DNA of 64,000 nt from Paguma larvata (Eukaryota > Chordata > Mammalia > Carnivora > Viverridae). Numbering within the stretch: position 1 is the stretch's first letter; every line of letters starts with the position of its first letter. Shown one piece after another: positions 21,782 through 32,530 of the stretch. Below the pieces are notes generated by a model. The model was not told where the DNA came from and ran no database searches. It saw only the letters and a program-made list of their open reading frames with translations. The DNA lies in contig CM057828.1 in assembly GCA_030068075.1 (NCBI GenBank), forward strand, positions 115,743,699 through 115,807,698. Reading direction: 5' to 3'. The position numbers were made by a program, and so were the translations under genes.

Positions 21782-21921
21782 AGGAGCGCGGGGGGACCGG
21801 GCTGGAGGGGTGTTGTTCGGGGAGGATTGAATGCCGCCATGGAGGAGGGGTAGTGGGAGGGGAGGAGCGCGGGCAGGGGCGGGGGAGGTCGGAGGGGGGT
21901 TGTTCGGGGAGGATTGAGTGC
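21773..21921 (+). repeat. G-rich tandem duplication, period about 81 bp
   Basis: Unit 1 starts at 21773 and unit 2 at 21854, both with TGGGAGGGGAGGAGCGCGGG, and both contain TTGTTCGGGGAGGATTGA followed by ATGC or GTGC. The second unit is incomplete on its right side. The middle of the unit differs by substitutions and small indels, so the duplication is not very recent. Confidence 0.9.
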
Positions 21922-22367
21922 TGAGAAGAGACTTTTTCTCATCTCCTCTTCGTTCATAAAACTGGCAGCGACTATTAACAAAACCAACTCACATGTGCCG
22001 AAGACGCTTAAGTCGCCGTGGGGAAGTCACAGGTGTGCTCGAGGGACTGTCGGGTCTGTGGGACGTTTGCTATAATTTGAGGGAAGGGTCCCCCCAGGAG
22101 CAAAGCAAGAGTCTCGGGGCTTTTAGGATTTTAGAGTGGTTCAAGTCGGGAGTTTTGCCTGCAGTTGGCTGGTAGTGTCGTGATACCCTAAAGAACCTGG
22201 GTTTGGGAGCCCTGGCCCCATCCAGCCCTGAGGAATCCTGGTCAGCTCCTCCTGAAGCCAGCACTGTGCCTCTTTATTTTTCATTTGCAGAGAGTCACAT
22301 ATTAAGGTTATCATGCATATTATTTACAGTATGTAACAAGTTTGCACCTCTCTGCCCAGTGTTTCAA
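21922..22367. other. Unique non-coding sequence
   Basis: Nothing is recognised here. Confidence 0.45.
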
Positions 22368-22490
22368 GGTCATTATCTCTAATGTTCACTCTGACCCTAC
22401 AAGGATCCCGGAAGTCAGAGTTCAGGAGGGTGACCAAGGCCAGCCAGTAGTAAGTTTCAGGGGAAAGCTCGGCACATGAGTTACCCCAGA
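22368..22490 (-). mobile_element. MIR fragment (probable)
   Basis: The order TCATTATCTCTAATGTTCAC, CTGACCCTACAAGGATCCCG, GGTGACCAAGGCCAGCCAGT and AGTAAGTTTCAGGGGAAAGC parallels the complement of MIR (cattatctcatttaatcctcacaac ... aaggtcacacagctagtaagtggcagag). Diverged. Confidence 0.5.
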
Positions 22491-24014
22491 GCCGGAGCTC
22501 TGTCCCTTCTGCCCAAAACGTGCATCCGCTAGGCAGCCCCCCGGATCCCTGCTTCTCTCTCAGCTTCTCAGCACGTGGGATGTGACTCTTCCCGTGCATA
22601 CATTCTGAGCTCCAGCTTTTCCTTCTCCTTGCTGTCTTTAGACAAAACCTCACAAGGCTGGCTATGTCACAGTGGTTCTCAAACCTATCAGATGGGGCAC
22701 CTCTTTTACTATCCCGAGACGTAATTAATAAAAAAAACTTGCCTAGTCACATACATTAAAAAAAATCAGTATCATGTCCTGTTATATAAAGGAGAAACAA
22801 AAGAGAAATTTATAACAAATAAGATGCACTTCAATACATAAATGCTTAGATGCTGTTATACAGGAAGATGGACGCTCACACCTCTAGACAAGATCAGTGT
22901 GAACTCAACGGCTACACATGCTGACCGATAGGGGCAGCGACATTATTTTTGTGAAATAAACATAAGGTAAAGTTCTAAACAAAGCAAAGAACAATATCCT
23001 CTCAATTAACATGGTGGTTGTATTCCTGAAAAATTCAGCATATATTTCTTAAAAAGGAAAAAAAAATAAGAATGTATGTATGTATGTTTAGATGCTAGTA
23101 ATATAAACATTTTTTTTACCCCCAAAATGTCTAACTGGAGGTTCTGAAGTCATGGTCTCCTATGAGATGATTCTTTACCACGCGAGACTGCGTACTTCAT
23201 CGCAGGGCACCTAGCATCCCTGGCCTGTGTCCATGAAAATGTCGTCCCCCAATTACTGTGACAAACAAAGATGGCCCCGGAAGTTTCCACCTTGTGCCAT
23301 AGCGGGTGGTACTTCTGTTTGCTCTAAGCTGTAGGCGAGACTCCTCCTTCCTTTCCGTGGTCTTCCTACTCTCCTTTGATTCCTAGACAGCTAAGGATAC
23401 TGCAGCATCAAATTCTTTAGTGCTTTAAAAACCCCAGAATATCATACCATCATCTCCTTCTGTGGTTATTAGCAAGTGTGTACGAACTAGATCGCTTAGC
23501 TTTCGACACAATGACAGAGAACATCCTCCTAGCCTTTAGCTGCCATTTACTTGGTCCCAAAGATCACTGCTGCTAAGATCACGAAAAGCTACATGCCATA
23601 TGAGTGCTTATTTCCAGAAGCGAGCAATTGTTTTTTGCACATAATCTATATTTAGACCCAATTAGTAAGCTCTCCCTCTGTACTTACTTACCAAAGGCGA
23701 TACTCTCCTATGAGGGGATTAAAAAAAAAGAAGCAAAAACAAAAACAAAAAACTACCAAAGGTGACCCGAGGGTAGCAAATCAAAGATTTTAAAGGGAGA
23801 AAAGGTCTCTAAGATTTAAGGCTGAAAATGGTCCCAGGAAAACAAAGGAGGCCAGCTTACACTTTCTACGGCTGATAATGAGATAATCTTCCCATAAGCC
23901 AATGATGATAACATCAGCTCTTAATGTTATCCATTCATTAGTCACTCAACAGATATCCACGGTGTCCCTGCATGAAGTTCTATATGATGAAACACAGCAG
24001 AGCTTCTGGAATTT
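22491..24014. other. Unique non-coding sequence, AT-rich
   Basis: No family is assigned. A CAGTGGTTCTCAAACC at about 22669 resembles the terminus of MER5/hAT-Charlie elements, but no matching opposite end is visible. A short (ATGT)n lies at 23072-23087 and an A-rich run at about 23720-23755. Confidence 0.45.
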
Positions 24015-24168
24015 TCTTGTGCACTGTCACTACCTGGGGGGCCTTGTTACAACGTGGGTTCTGACTCACCAGTTTGGGGATGAGTACTGCGATTCTGGAT
24101 TTCTAACAAGCCCCGCGTGATGTGACCTGCTGGTCAGCAGACCGTATTTTGAGTAATAAGGCACTTCA
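24015..24168. mobile_element. MER5A-like non-autonomous hAT fossil
   Basis: The sequence has the MER5A block order: a TGTCACTACCTGGGGGGCCT segment with CTTGTTACAACG, GGGTTCTGACTCACCAG, a GATTCTGGATTTCTAACAAG segment and a CGTGATGTGACCTGCTGG..AGACCGTATTTTGAGTA end. MER5A is a short, internally deleted Charlie-type DNA transposon. The near-symmetric element makes the strand uncertain. Confidence 0.65.
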
Positions 24169-24493
24169 GAGAATAGAATAATCAAATTAAACATGGGCCC
24201 TCCCTTCAAAGAACTTAAAGTTGACATAAGGGGACATACGCCTTCCAAATACACAGAAGAGCTGTGTGCTATAAGAGTGACGTAGCTGATAAAGTGTGAT
24301 TCGAAGTCAAAGAAGGACTCCTGGCGAGGGGTGGTTGGGTGTCTGGGAAGACAGGATGAAAGTGGCATTTTGGCTGCTTCCTTAGTGAGGGCACATTGGA
24401 CACGCAGCCACAGGGAAGGAGAGGGGGAAGACTATGCCTGGCAGAGGGATCAGTTTCAATGAAGAGAGAGAGAATCTGAAAGAGTGCTGTGGT

Positions 24494-24731
24494 GTGGTGC
24501 CCGGGTGACTCAGTCATTTAAGCGTCCGACTCTTGATTTCAGCTCAGGTCATGATCGCACGGCTCATGGATTCAAGCCCCACATCGGGCTCTCTCCTGTC
24601 AGCGCAGAGCCTGCTTCAGATCCTTTGTTCCCTCTCTCTTTCACTGCCCCTCCCGTGCTCCCACTCTCTCTCTCTCAAAAATAAAAACATTTAAATAAAT
24701 AAATAAATAGATAGATAAATAAATAAATAAA
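24494..24731 (+). mobile_element. CAN-SINE with expanded tetranucleotide tail
   Basis: Head CCGGGTGACTCAGTCATTTA, then CTCAGGTCATGATCGCACGG and CCCCACATCGGGCTCTC. The 3' tail has expanded to AAAT/GATA tetranucleotide repeats (about 24692-24731), a common origin of carnivore microsatellites. Confidence 0.94.
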
Positions 24732-24868
24732 AGTGTGCCGAGCTGCGGTGGAGAGGGAGAAGTCTCGTTTGAAGGGACTGACCGTAGATGTAGACTGAGG
24801 TAAGTCTGGGAAGCACCTGGGACACTGAGGGGAGAGGATATGTGTCCCCAAACTCCACCACTTTGACA

Positions 24869-25320
24869 TGTGGACTATTGTATGCTGAAGGCATTCAAGA
24901 CCCAGCAGACTCAGATAAAACCTCCACCTTTCCCTTAACTCTGTAAAAGAATTCAGATAAGGGACCTGTACCAGAAAAAGAGCTATTACCAAAGATAATA
25001 ATTTTTTTTTTATCTGAATGATCTATCTGTAAGGCAGGACAAACATCTAATTACCAAACGTCTATTCTTCTTATCGTTCTGGGAATCACCCCCCCCCCCA
25101 ACTTGGAAGCCTCAGGCCCCTATCCCATTCCTTAGCTCAGGATATCATATAAACTCAACTGCCCGACCTGCCCTTGGGTCTCGGATTTTTACAGGGCTCC
25201 CGTATGTTTGTTATTAAACTGCTTTTTTCCTGTTAATCTCTCTCGTGTTGATTTGATTAATAGACAAGCCAAAAGAACCTAGAACCTAGAAGGGTAGAGT
25301 AAAATTTTTTCCTCCCCTAC
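24869..25320 (+). mobile_element. Solo LTR of a class I (gammaretrovirus-like) endogenous retrovirus
   Basis: A stretch of about 452 bp starting TG is bounded by GACATG at 24865-24870 and again at 25321-25326 (4-6 bp target-site duplication). It contains a TATA-like TATAAA (25148-25153), an ATTAAA polyadenylation signal (25213-25218) within GTTATTAAACTGC, a T-rich U5, and a terminal AGAAGGGTAGAG..CCTCCCCTAC segment typical of class I LTRs. No primer-binding site, gag, pol or env follows, so this is a recombined solo LTR. A 12-C run lies at about 25089. Confidence 0.78.
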
Positions 25321-25480
25321 GACATGCAGTCAGGAAATCGAGAACTGAGCTTATGACAACTATCTGCAGAGCAGTAGGAGGGACAGATGGAAGAGGAGGA
25401 GGAGGAAAAACAGGCTGACAGACCTGTTTGAAGAGGCTACTGAAATAGTTCAGGAGAGAGAAAAAGAAAGCCTGAAATAG

Positions 25481-26550
25481 AGGCAGTCATAAATCTTTGA
25501 TAAGAAAAAAAAAAGCTGAACCATTTATACCTTAATTACCTATATCGGGTTTTACTTTGAATAATGACCTACGTTCTCCTGATGTGACAGCAAAGAGACA
25601 TGCATTTCATAAAAGGTTCGGGGGAAAAAACTGATATATTAATTAAAAGTTACAAGATGTTGCTCTTGGCGCCCTCGCTTCTGGAATTACATTGGAAATA
25701 ACTAAGAGACGCTGTAATCTGTTCCGGGGACCTGAGATTGAATTTAAATTCACTGTAAATGAAGAATGGCCCACCTACCACAAAATAGTCATTTTTCATT
25801 CTCAGAAGAGCAGAAGAGGTGGTCTTAGCGTCCTTAGCCACATTTCCTCTTCCTCCAGTTCCAGGCACTGTGTCAGTTTTAGGTCACCTCAGAAAGAGGT
25901 CTATTTCCAGAGAAAAAAGTATCTGGCTCTGAGACAGATTACGGAGGCTCCTTCCAAAACCATAGTTTACAGAGGGGGAAAATACAAGGTGTTCCAAGGC
26001 GGAAAAGATCATAATTTTAAATTCCCCAAATCCCACAGGTAGGGAATCAGGCAGGGTCCGTGTGATCTGACACCCTGGTAAGGTGGACAATGTCCAATTT
26101 GTGCCTACCTTTTGAATCTCAAAGTTTCCAGAGACTTCCAGTCTCAGCGGGAGCCAGCAGAAGCCCCTGAAGTATGCGGCGGACCCAACGGAGGTCTTAA
26201 AGTTTCCATGTTCCTTTCTAAATCCTGATTAAGCGAAAATTCTTCTAAGGAATAATTTCGCTCTGAAGCAGTTTGTGGAATCGTACGCTGCAGCGGAACC
26301 ATGTTCTGTTAAGCAAACAGATGCACCCACTGCTTCTCTGTTTACTACATACTCGGTAGTCTATTTTCTCCTCGGTGTGAGTGTCTGTAACTGCCATTAA
26401 CGTGCCTAAGAGAAGCAGTATGCGTGCACTGCACACATCGTGCCCCATGACCGAAGGGGAGATGTGCCGTGTCTGATATTCAGTCTCCATCTCATTGATA
26501 GAAAAGGAAAAAACCAAACTGGAGTCTTTGACTACTAAAAGAAGTATGTA
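25481..26550. other. Unique non-coding sequence
   Basis: No repeat or gene is recognised. A 116-codon plus-strand frame at 25692-26042 has no family resemblance. Confidence 0.45.
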
Positions 26551-26555
26551 GTTGA

Positions 26556-26760
26556 GGGGCGCCTGGGTGGCTCAGTCACTTGAGTGTCTGATTTCAGCTC
26601 AGGTTGCAATCTCAAGGTTTGTGGGTTCGAGCCCAACATCGGGCTCGCTGCTGTAAGCCCAGAGCCCACCTTAGATCCTCTGTCTCCCTCTCTCGCCGCT
26701 CCTCCCTCGCTGTGCTCTTTCTCTGTCTCTCAAAAATAAATAAACATTAAAAAATATATA
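26556..26760 (+). mobile_element. CAN-SINE
   Basis: Consensus-like head GGGGCGCCTGGGTGGCTCAG, then TTTCAGCTCAGGTTGCAATC, GGGTTCGAGCCCAACATCGG and an AAATAAATAAACATT tail. The flanks AGTTGAG and AGCTGAG may be a short target-site duplication. Confidence 0.96.
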
Positions 26761-27095
26761 CAGCTGAGTACACAATCACACCAAGAAATGAACCAAGGCA
26801 ACTAACGGAGGCAAAGAGTGAAATGTACATGAAATAGAAAACTGTCCGGACCAAGCTGGCAAACGCAGAGCCCCAAGGTGGCCAGTCCCACCCCACTTCA
26901 GTGGAAGGGGATTAGAGCAAGGACAGCTGTGGGGTACTCTTCACGCCAGGATGCCAGGAATGCTGGCAAAACAGACCTAGCCTGGATCTCTGTGTCCCAG
27001 ATGTTAGTTTCATTAACGGGCACTCAGGACCGAGAAACTCTGTGTTGATTCTGGCAGGTAAGCTGCCAGGAGCGTGAAGTTAGTGAAGATATTGA
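26761..27095. other. Unique spacer between inverted SINEs
   Basis: No repeat is recognised. At 27001-27057 a 57-bp segment lies between an acceptor-like CTGTGTCCCAG and a strong donor (GGCAG then GTAAGC). Two of three frames are closed by stops, so it is probably a pseudo-exon. Confidence 0.35.
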
Positions 27096-27110
27096 TGAAG
27101 ATACATTCTT

Positions 27111-27384
27111 TTTTTTTTTTTTTAAAGTCCCCAGTCAGTTGATTTTATTTTTTTTTATTTTAACGTTTATTTCTTTTTGAGAGACATAGAGACAGAGCAT
27201 GAGCAGGGGAAGGGCAGAGAGAGAGGGAGATACAGAATCGGAAACAGGCTCCAGGCTCTGGGCCGTCAGTCAGCACAGAGCCTGACGTGGGGCTTGAACT
27301 CACAGACCGCGAGATCATGACCTGAGCTGAAGTCAGCCGACTGACCGACCAGTCAGTTAACTGACTGAGCCACCCAGGCGCCCG
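27111..27384 (-). mobile_element. CAN-SINE
   Basis: Bounded by a 15-bp duplication with one mismatch, TGAAGATACATTCTT (27096-27110) and TGAGGATACATTCTT (27385-27399). The tail has two T-rich segments separated by about 25 bp, and the head end has extra GACTGACCGACCAGTCAGTT copies next to ACTGAGCCACCCAGGCGCC. Confidence 0.97.
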
Positions 27385-27442
27385 TGAGGATACATTCTTA
27401 CCAAAGAGCAGACAGAAGACAGAGGGCTTCAGAGTTTGAAAC

Positions 27443-27499
27443 ATACACACACACACACACACCACACACACGCACACGCACACGCACGCACACAAAAAA
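27443..27499 (+). repeat. (CA)n microsatellite, interrupted
   Basis: AC repeats interrupted by CC and by CG-containing units (CGCACACGCACACGC). Confidence 0.97.
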
Positions 27500-28143
27500 C
27501 ACATTCCAGAGCTCTAAGCGCCATGGCACACGCTGGGAGTGGGAATCAACGACAGAAGCTTTCAGGCTGAGCTGCTCCTGATGGCTGCCAAGCCCGGCAA
27601 ACACGCTTGGTTACAAGTGAGAGGAAAAGTCCCCGAGTGTATCTGTCATTTCCCGGGTAGAGAATGAAAGATGCAAAATGCCAGGTGCTTTCCTCTGATG
27701 CATGGGAAGGACGGGGAGGAGAAAGGGGCAAGTAGGCTCTGAGTTCAGGGTTAACGAAGGCAAGAGAGTTCATCTAGTTACGGCCATTACAAAAGCTTTC
27801 CTGAGCATACAGGCAGGTGCGTTTTGAAGTACAGCTTGTAGCAAGTAGGAGCCAGATTTCTGGTTCATAGGATGCTACAACTGAAGACCTAGATGTCTGT
27901 GTATTTCCAGAGATTGTGTAAATAAGGGTATTTTAGACCACCTTATTTTGTTTTGTTTTGTTTCTCAACCCAAGGATGTCCCGTGCACCCCCCTCTCTCT
28001 CCCCACCGTGAAGAACTATGGGAAGCGGCTGTGCTAGGCAGTGTCTCCCCCTCAGATGCAAATCCTCCATGTCTAATTAGACTCCGACGCTGATCCCTTT
28101 AGTCAGTCCACCTCAACCCTGAGTGGCAGTTTTTCCTGATCAG
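27500..28143. other. Unique non-coding sequence
   Basis: Nothing is recognised except a short (TTTTG)n run at about 27946-27962. Confidence 0.45.
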
Positions 28144-28153
28144 GAAAACAGAG

Positions 28154-28273
28154 CGGGGGTGCCCGGCTGGCTCGGTCAGAGGAGCATGTGACTCTTGACG
28201 ACAGGGTTGTAAGTTCGAGCCCCATGTTGGGTGTATAGATTGCTTAAAAATCAAATGTTGAAAACAGAAAACA
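28154..28273 (+). mobile_element. Short CAN-SINE
   Basis: Short form with GTGCCCGGCTGGCTCGGTCA, GCATGTGACTCTTGACGACA, GTTCGAGCCCCATGTTGGGT and a brief A-rich tail, without the TC tract. It is flanked by GAAAACAGAG at 28144-28153 and 28274-28283. The GAAAACA unit also recurs in the tail, so the duplication could be partly slippage. Confidence 0.9.
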
Positions 28274-28283
28274 GAAAACAGAG

Positions 28284-29755
28284 AAGCGCACCGGGATTCC
28301 CCGTGTCTGGAGACAGCGCGTCGGCTACCAAGCAAATTCTGTAGGAAGTGCGCCATAAACGGTCTGGGGCAAATGCTGCCAGGGTTTGAAGAAGTTACCA
28401 GGATATGTTTAACTCTTTCTTGGCGGACCATAAGAACACTCACTGGCTCCCCACGCTTCTCCGTCACCTGTTCATGGTTACGCAAAGTAAACTCTGTTTA
28501 CCTTTGACAAGCGAGGCCCGTGGACTTCCTTTAGAGCCGGAGCCATGGCGGTTTGGGGGCAAGTGTGCACAACCAGCCTGAGCGGCCAGAGCACAGCAAG
28601 GGCTTTTCAGACGGACAGAGTGTGTGGCTCGAAACCCACAGCGAGTGATACCGAGCTTCAGGTTATTATGGTGCAAACTGGTCTACATCAGTTCCTGGTC
28701 CTGTCTTCTGGAGTTTTCCGTCGGTTAAACAACTTCGACAGCAAGCCTCGGGACAGTTCAGCTCTAACTCCAGACTCCATCAATTTACTCCTGTGGGATC
28801 CTTTTTTTTTTTTTTTTTCCCCATACCATCATGATGGTCCAGAACAATTCTGCATTGTTTTGACTGTTTTATTTGCTCATGCATGTCTCCTTTAATTTTC
28901 CAGCGAGCCGCTCGCAATGAGAACAGAGCCAGAGAGCTCATCCAAGCATCTCCAGGACAGACCTGGACAGTGTTTCGAGTATCATTTAAGTCATCAAACC
29001 AAATCCTCCAATGCTGCTTCCATTGATTTCAGGATACAGACTCTCTAAGGCATGCCACAGAGGGTGGGATCATGTATTTATTATGTCTTACCGAAGGCCC
29101 TGTGCGTGTATGCGTGTTGGGAGGTGGGCAGAGAACTTACCAGATGAACCTAATGTCTTCAGAGTCTTAGACTTTCGGGACCCTTTGTATTTAAAAAATA
29201 GCTCTTGATTTAAAAAAAAAAATCTGCAAAGGAAACCCAATCCTTGGTAGAATCCTTTTTCAAATTGGGATGGAAAAGCCAGATGAAAGAGATGAATGCT
29301 GTTTTGCCACCTCTGCAGTAGTACATAGAAATGGTGCACCCTACCCAACGACATGTTTCTAAGCTTATGAGTGGCCAGGAACACAATTCACTGTCCCCAC
29401 AGATTGCTCTAGAAATGTCCCCACATGCCAAGGAGGACTAAGAGGAGCAAAAGTGGAATAACTGGCCAAGGTTCTCTGAGATAAAAGCTGGTAGGAGTCT
29501 CCCGTGCCCTCAAAGTGCCCACGGGTAGTTGGCAAGAAAAGTAGCCGGGGTCTCCTTGCCCACACGACCACCGCAGGAGGCTACGCTTCGTATCCCAACA
29601 ACCACCGCAGTCAATGCAGGAAGAGAGGTGTGGCAAAACTTAATATAAAACAGAAGAACCCAAATAGGAGACAGATGGAAAGCAAGCTTTGAAAAAGAGA
29701 AAGCAATTAACTATCCCTGCTAGATACATGGTGCCCTTCCCCACCAAAAATTGTC

Positions 29756-29758
<3 letters not shown>
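28284..29758. other. Unique non-coding sequence
   Basis: No repeat or gene is recognised. A run of about 18 T lies at 28802-28819. The 116- and 128-codon frames here overlap SINE or unique DNA and match nothing known. Confidence 0.45.

Positions 29759-29793
<35 letters not shown>
29759..29793 (+). repeat. (AG)n microsatellite
   Basis: About 17 uninterrupted AG units, not part of a recognisable SINE. Confidence 0.97.
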
Positions 29794-29798
<5 letters not shown>

Positions 29799-30082
29799 AC
29801 CTGCTCATATCATGCTTGGTTAAAGCTTTTTTTCCGTTATATAACGGTGGTAAGGTGAAACTCGGCAAAGGAGAAAGAACTACCTCTTTTTTTTTTCTTT
29901 TTGTTCTAGAATCTATAAAACCCCACCTGAGGCATGCACGGCAGAATATTTACAGGCATGTTTTCAGGACACTTTAAGAATTCCAGCAGATTCCTACTTG
30001 GGGGCACTTTTGACTTTCTCCAAAACCCTCAAATCCATGATAAGAAATGGTGATTACAATCAGATTTTTAAGAGTTGCTTTT

Positions 30083-30200
30083 AGGGGCACGTGGGTGGCT
30101 CAGGCCTTTGAGTGTCTGACTCCTGATTGCAGGTCAGGTCATGATCCCAGGGTGGTGGGATGGAGCTCCGTGTCGGGATCCCCACTGAGTGCGCAGCTTG

Positions 30201-30248
<48 letters not shown>

Positions 30249-30306
30249 CCCCCCGACCCTCTGCTCATGTTCTTGCTCTCTCTCTAAAATAAAAATTTTT
30301 TAAAAA
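30083..30306 (+). mobile_element. CAN-SINE with long (TC)n
   Basis: Head GGGGCACGTGGGTGGCTCAG, then CAGGTCATGATCCCAGGGTG, a TC tract of about 40 bp and an AAAATAAAAA tail. The TC tract has expanded beyond that of neighbouring copies. Confidence 0.93.
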
Positions 30307-31420
30307 GTGTTACTTTTGACATATTTAACGCACGTAAGAAGCTTTCTTCTCCAGGGGAGCACATTCCATGTTACACTGGTCCTGACTCCATTGTCCACTG
30401 ATGATCCGGGAGCCCCCTCTCGCCCTCTGTCTTTACTCAGATACCTGCCACCACCCTGGGCAGCTTCGGGACCCTTAGGGCAAGCCCTTGTACCTTCTTC
30501 GGTCTCTTACCTTAGAGAATCCTCACCTGCGCTCTACCCCCGTTAACAGCCATCCCTTTCGGTTTGGCACCGCTCACGGCTGTTGCTCCGCGTCTGGGAT
30601 CTTCAACCCTACTCCTCGCTTCCATCCAAGGAAGCGTCCAGTTTTCACAACCCCGACTCTACCCACATCTTGTCTTTTAGTCCCCTCACTGTCACCTGGC
30701 CATTCTCAAACAGACTGCCCATGTTACGATCTATCCCTTCCCCACGGCTTTGTCAAACCTTCAGCTCCTACGACCACCTGTCCTTCCCCACACCCACATG
30801 ACCACAGCTCGACCTCCACTCCGTCCTGGATGGACCTCCCGTGTGGCTGGCCGCTGCTGAGGAACATTCCCCAGCTCGCTGTGAGGTGCCACCACCTCCC
30901 CGGGGTCTCACCCGGCACCTTGGTGATAATCTTCCCCCACATTCCTCTCTCCTTCCCACGCACCCCCGCCCTCAAACCTTGGCCGTTCTCTTCACGCTCC
31001 TACCTCCCCAGCGACCTCTACCACGCTCAGTAGATCTTCATGGAAAAATCCAAGGCAGGCAGCAAGCCTTCTCAATTTGCCACACTGCCACAGACCATCT
31101 ATATTCAGCCCCAACCTCCAGCCTTCCTGCACTGACAGCGGAAAAGATCCTTTTATCCCTCCTCCTCCTCCTCCTGCTTCTGCCACTCAGAGCAGGTCCA
31201 CCTGCCAACTTTCTCCAGGCCTTTAGGCTCTCTCCCTCCCAGGCTTCCTTGGGGACCACACACTTCTCCCCATCTCCCACAGTGAACTCCTTCCTTTCAC
31301 AGTGAGGCTTCCAGAGAGAGAGCATCTATAGTCCTCACCTCACGTTCTAGACCTGCCGACCAATTCCTGACCCACCACCCCCGTCCCTCAACTGCAAAGG
31401 GTCTTCCCACAGCTGATGCT
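30307..31420. other. Pyrimidine-rich sequence of unknown origin
   Basis: About 1.1 kb that is strongly C+T rich on the plus strand, with a (CTC)n run at about 31152-31172. It holds a 181-codon plus-strand frame (30488-31033) rich in Pro, Ser, Leu and Thr and a 154-codon frame overlapping it, both expected from such composition. It may be the upstream part of an old LINE, as LINE-2 follows at 31735, but I cannot match blocks. Confidence 0.35.
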
Positions 31421-31734
31421 GAATCCAAAAGGGATGGTAATAGCCTTACCTTAATGCCATAGTAGCATTATTTTATTTGTGTTAATGAATATTAACTTTT
31501 ATGTATTTAATAAATATGAGCTTATATCTGTATTAATAAATTTATTATAAATAATATTGAGCTTAATCTTGTTTATAAACTTGGCATGGGCTGAGGGAAA
31601 TAAGAGCCAATAGAGAGAAGGTAGGGTCGAGAGTATAAGAAAGAGCATACAGATACGCCTAGGCATACGGCAGGGGGCTAATGCATGGCAGCTATATAAG
31701 TGCGAAGGGCATTAGAGGCAGTTTTTGTAAAATG
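31421..31734. other. AT-rich unique sequence
   Basis: Contains TATTAATAAATTTATTATAA-type DNA at about 31490-31570. Nothing else is recognised. Confidence 0.45.
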
Positions 31735-32530
31735 AACCTCAAACCCTTCTCATGGACTTGCCTAAAATGCAAATATGATCATATCACTTAAAAAAATTTT
31801 TTTAATGTTTATTTCTTTTTGAGAGAGAGAAACAGAGTGTGAGCACGGGAGGGGCAGAGAGAGAAAGAGGGAGACACAGAATCCGAAGCAGGCTCCAGGC
31901 TCCGAGCTGTCAGCACAGAGCCGAACACGGGGCTCACACCCACGATCCGTGAGATCATGACCTGAGCCAAAGTCGGACACTTAAACGACTGAACCAACCG
32001 GGTGCCCCAGATCATGTCACTTTCTTAATGATAATCTTTCAGTTGTTTCCCATTGTCCACAGGATGAAGTCCAGAATTCTTAACCTGACATACCTCCTAG
32101 TTCACGGACCCAACCCCCACTCTGTCATGTCCCAGGATCCCCGTGCCCCTCACCTCCCTCCCCTCCTCCCCATAAAGCCGCATGGGAGACTCATTAATCT
32201 ACTTACAGGTCACACCATGATCTCTTTGCTTCCAACGGACTCTTTTGTGTCTGGCAAACTCTGACTCCTTCTTCAAGAATCAGCTTCAGGGTCAGCTCCT
32301 CTGGGCATCCTTCCCTAATCCAAATTGCCTCTCATCTTCTTGCTCCCTCCTGGGACAGGTGACTGACTCAGAGTCACTGTACGTTCTGTCCCCGAGGCAG
32401 CACCTACGTCCTACATAGCAATCTTGTGCTCTCTCTCCCACTAGGCTGCATGAGCACTGTTCACACTCGCAGTTCCATTTGCCGGGCATGTCCAACATAC
32501 ACATTTGCTGAAGGAACTGCGAACAGAAAG
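31735..32530 (+). mobile_element. LINE-2 3' region split by a SINE
   Basis: Upstream of the SINE: CCTAAAATGCAAATATGATC. Downstream: a CAGTTGTTTCCCATTGTCCA..AGGATGAAGTCCAGAATTCT segment, CTTCTTCAAGAATCAGCTTC, CTCCTCTGGGCATCCTTCCC, a CTCCCACTAGGCTGCATGAG segment, and ATTTGCTGAAGGAACTGCG at the end. This is the LINE-2 3' end in order, and one of the clearest old LINEs in the window. Confidence 0.82.
31790..32009 (-). mobile_element. CAN-SINE inside LINE-2
   Basis: Bounded by GATCATATCACTT (31777-31789) and GATCATGTCACTT (32010-32022), one difference in 13 bp. The body is typical: GAGAGAGAG, CAGGCTCCAGGCTCCGAGCT, GAGATCATGACCTGAGCC and GACTGAACCAACCGGGTGCC. Confidence 0.97.

Larger units (their letters stand above)
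24169..25480. other. Ancient repeat-like sequence split by a SINE and a solo LTR
   Basis: The pieces 24169-24493, 24732-24864 and 25327-25480 read as one old sequence once the SINE and the LTR are removed: GGGCCCTCCCTTCAAAGAAC, then GGCAGAGGGATCAG, then GAGGCTACTGAAATAGTTCA. They resemble an old mammalian interspersed repeat that I cannot name. Confidence 0.35.

Noticed and set aside
22669..22690. CAGTGGTTCTCAAACC as the terminus of a hAT (MER5/Charlie) element
   Set aside because: No partner terminus or internal blocks could be identified downstream.
24869..25320. Possible complete endogenous retrovirus
   Set aside because: Only one LTR is present; no primer-binding site or viral coding sequence lies on either side before unrelated old sequence resumes.
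30488..31033. 181-codon plus-strand ORF
   Set aside because: Pro/Ser/Leu/Thr-rich translation of pyrimidine-rich DNA, which lacks stop codons for compositional reasons. No domain or splice context.
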